The notes under the pieces were generated by a model. That model was not told the origin of the DNA, made no database searches, and worked only from the letters and a program-made list of their open reading frames with translations. A program made the translations under genes and the position numbers. Below are positions 22,321 through 22,367 of a stretch of DNA of 22,367 bases, piece after piece; the stretch's first letter is position 1, and each line of letters begins with the position of its first letter. This DNA is from Hyphomicrobium_A sp036559705 (lineage in GTDB: Bacteria > Pseudomonadota > Alphaproteobacteria > Rhizobiales > Hyphomicrobiaceae), in NCBI GenBank assembly GCA_036559705.1, contig DATBSP010000157.1:1-22367 (forward strand), in the 5' to 3' direction.

Positions 22321-22367
22321 ATGACGAAAGCTTCAAAGCTTGCTGCCCTGTGCGGGGCGGCAGGATT
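22321..22367 (+). CDS. Start of a second exported protein, probably a paralog of the preceding porin-like protein (truncated by window end)
   Basis: Only 15 codons are visible: MTKASKLAALCGAAG. They align without gaps to the start of the gene at 21208 (MAESRKVVNLCGVAG), sharing the Lys, Leu-Cys-Gly and Ala-Gly positions of the signal peptide. GAGGG at 22304-22308 lies 12 bases upstream as a candidate ribosome-binding site and could be partly paired with CCCTC at 22291-22295. The identity of the mature protein cannot be seen. Confidence 0.6.
   Translation, partial: MTKASKLAALCGAAG

Overview
The window reads as a stretch of chromosome from a GC-rich alphaproteobacterium, most likely of the order Hyphomicrobiales (Rhizobiales). 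The evidence is gene content: an RcdA/DUF1465 protein and a DUF1192 protein next to ribosomal protein L31, a rhizobial-type SuhB, a two-domain OmpA protein, a GT21 ceramide-glucosyltransferase-like enzyme and a TIGR02001-type outer-membrane protein. There are no tRNA or rRNA genes, insertion sequences, integrases or CRISPR arrays, so this looks like core or near-core chromosome rather than an island.

Layout, left to right. (1) 1-1.2 kb: the 3' end of a class I fructose-bisphosphate aldolase, then a GlcG/HbpS-like protein ending at a strong terminator. (2) 1.2-4.2 kb, minus strand: an OmpA-family protein with an Arg/Pro-rich repeat region, an HdeD-like membrane protein and a small exported protein. 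(3) 4.3-9.1 kb, plus strand: a divergent ThiE-like protein translationally coupled (ATGA) to a Sel1-repeat protein, a SuhB-type phosphatase, and a MotA/ExbB-like plus MotB/OmpA-like stator pair with no flagellar genes nearby. (4) 9.1-11.6 kb, minus strand: an exporter-type ABC transporter followed by a membrane-anchored coiled-coil protein. (5) 11.7-14.4 kb: rpmE with an unusual leader mini-ORF, rcdA, a candidate small RNA, a DUF1192 gene and a quinone oxidoreductase. (6) 14.5-16.8 kb: an exported protein of unknown function and a GT21 glycosyltransferase. (7) 16.9-19.8 kb, minus strand: two tandem paralogous glucosaminidase-like exported proteins sharing a C-terminal two-cysteine domain. (8) 20.1 kb to the end: a pteridine-reductase-type (FolM/PTR1) SDR enzyme, a TIGR02001-like outer-membrane protein, and the first codons of what looks like a second copy of it.

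Much of the window concerns the cell envelope: peptidoglycan-binding or -cleaving proteins (two OmpA domains, two glucosaminidase domains), a proton-channel stator pair, a lipid-type ABC exporter, a glycolipid glycosyltransferase and porin-like proteins. The most unusual observations are the paired glucosaminidase paralogs with a gap-free shared C-terminal domain, the candidate anti-Shine-Dalgarno small RNA between rcdA and the DUF1192 gene, the five-codon ORF that takes the ribosome-binding site of rpmE, and the stand-alone MotA/MotB-like pair. All functional assignments come from reading translated sequence by eye; no database search was run.
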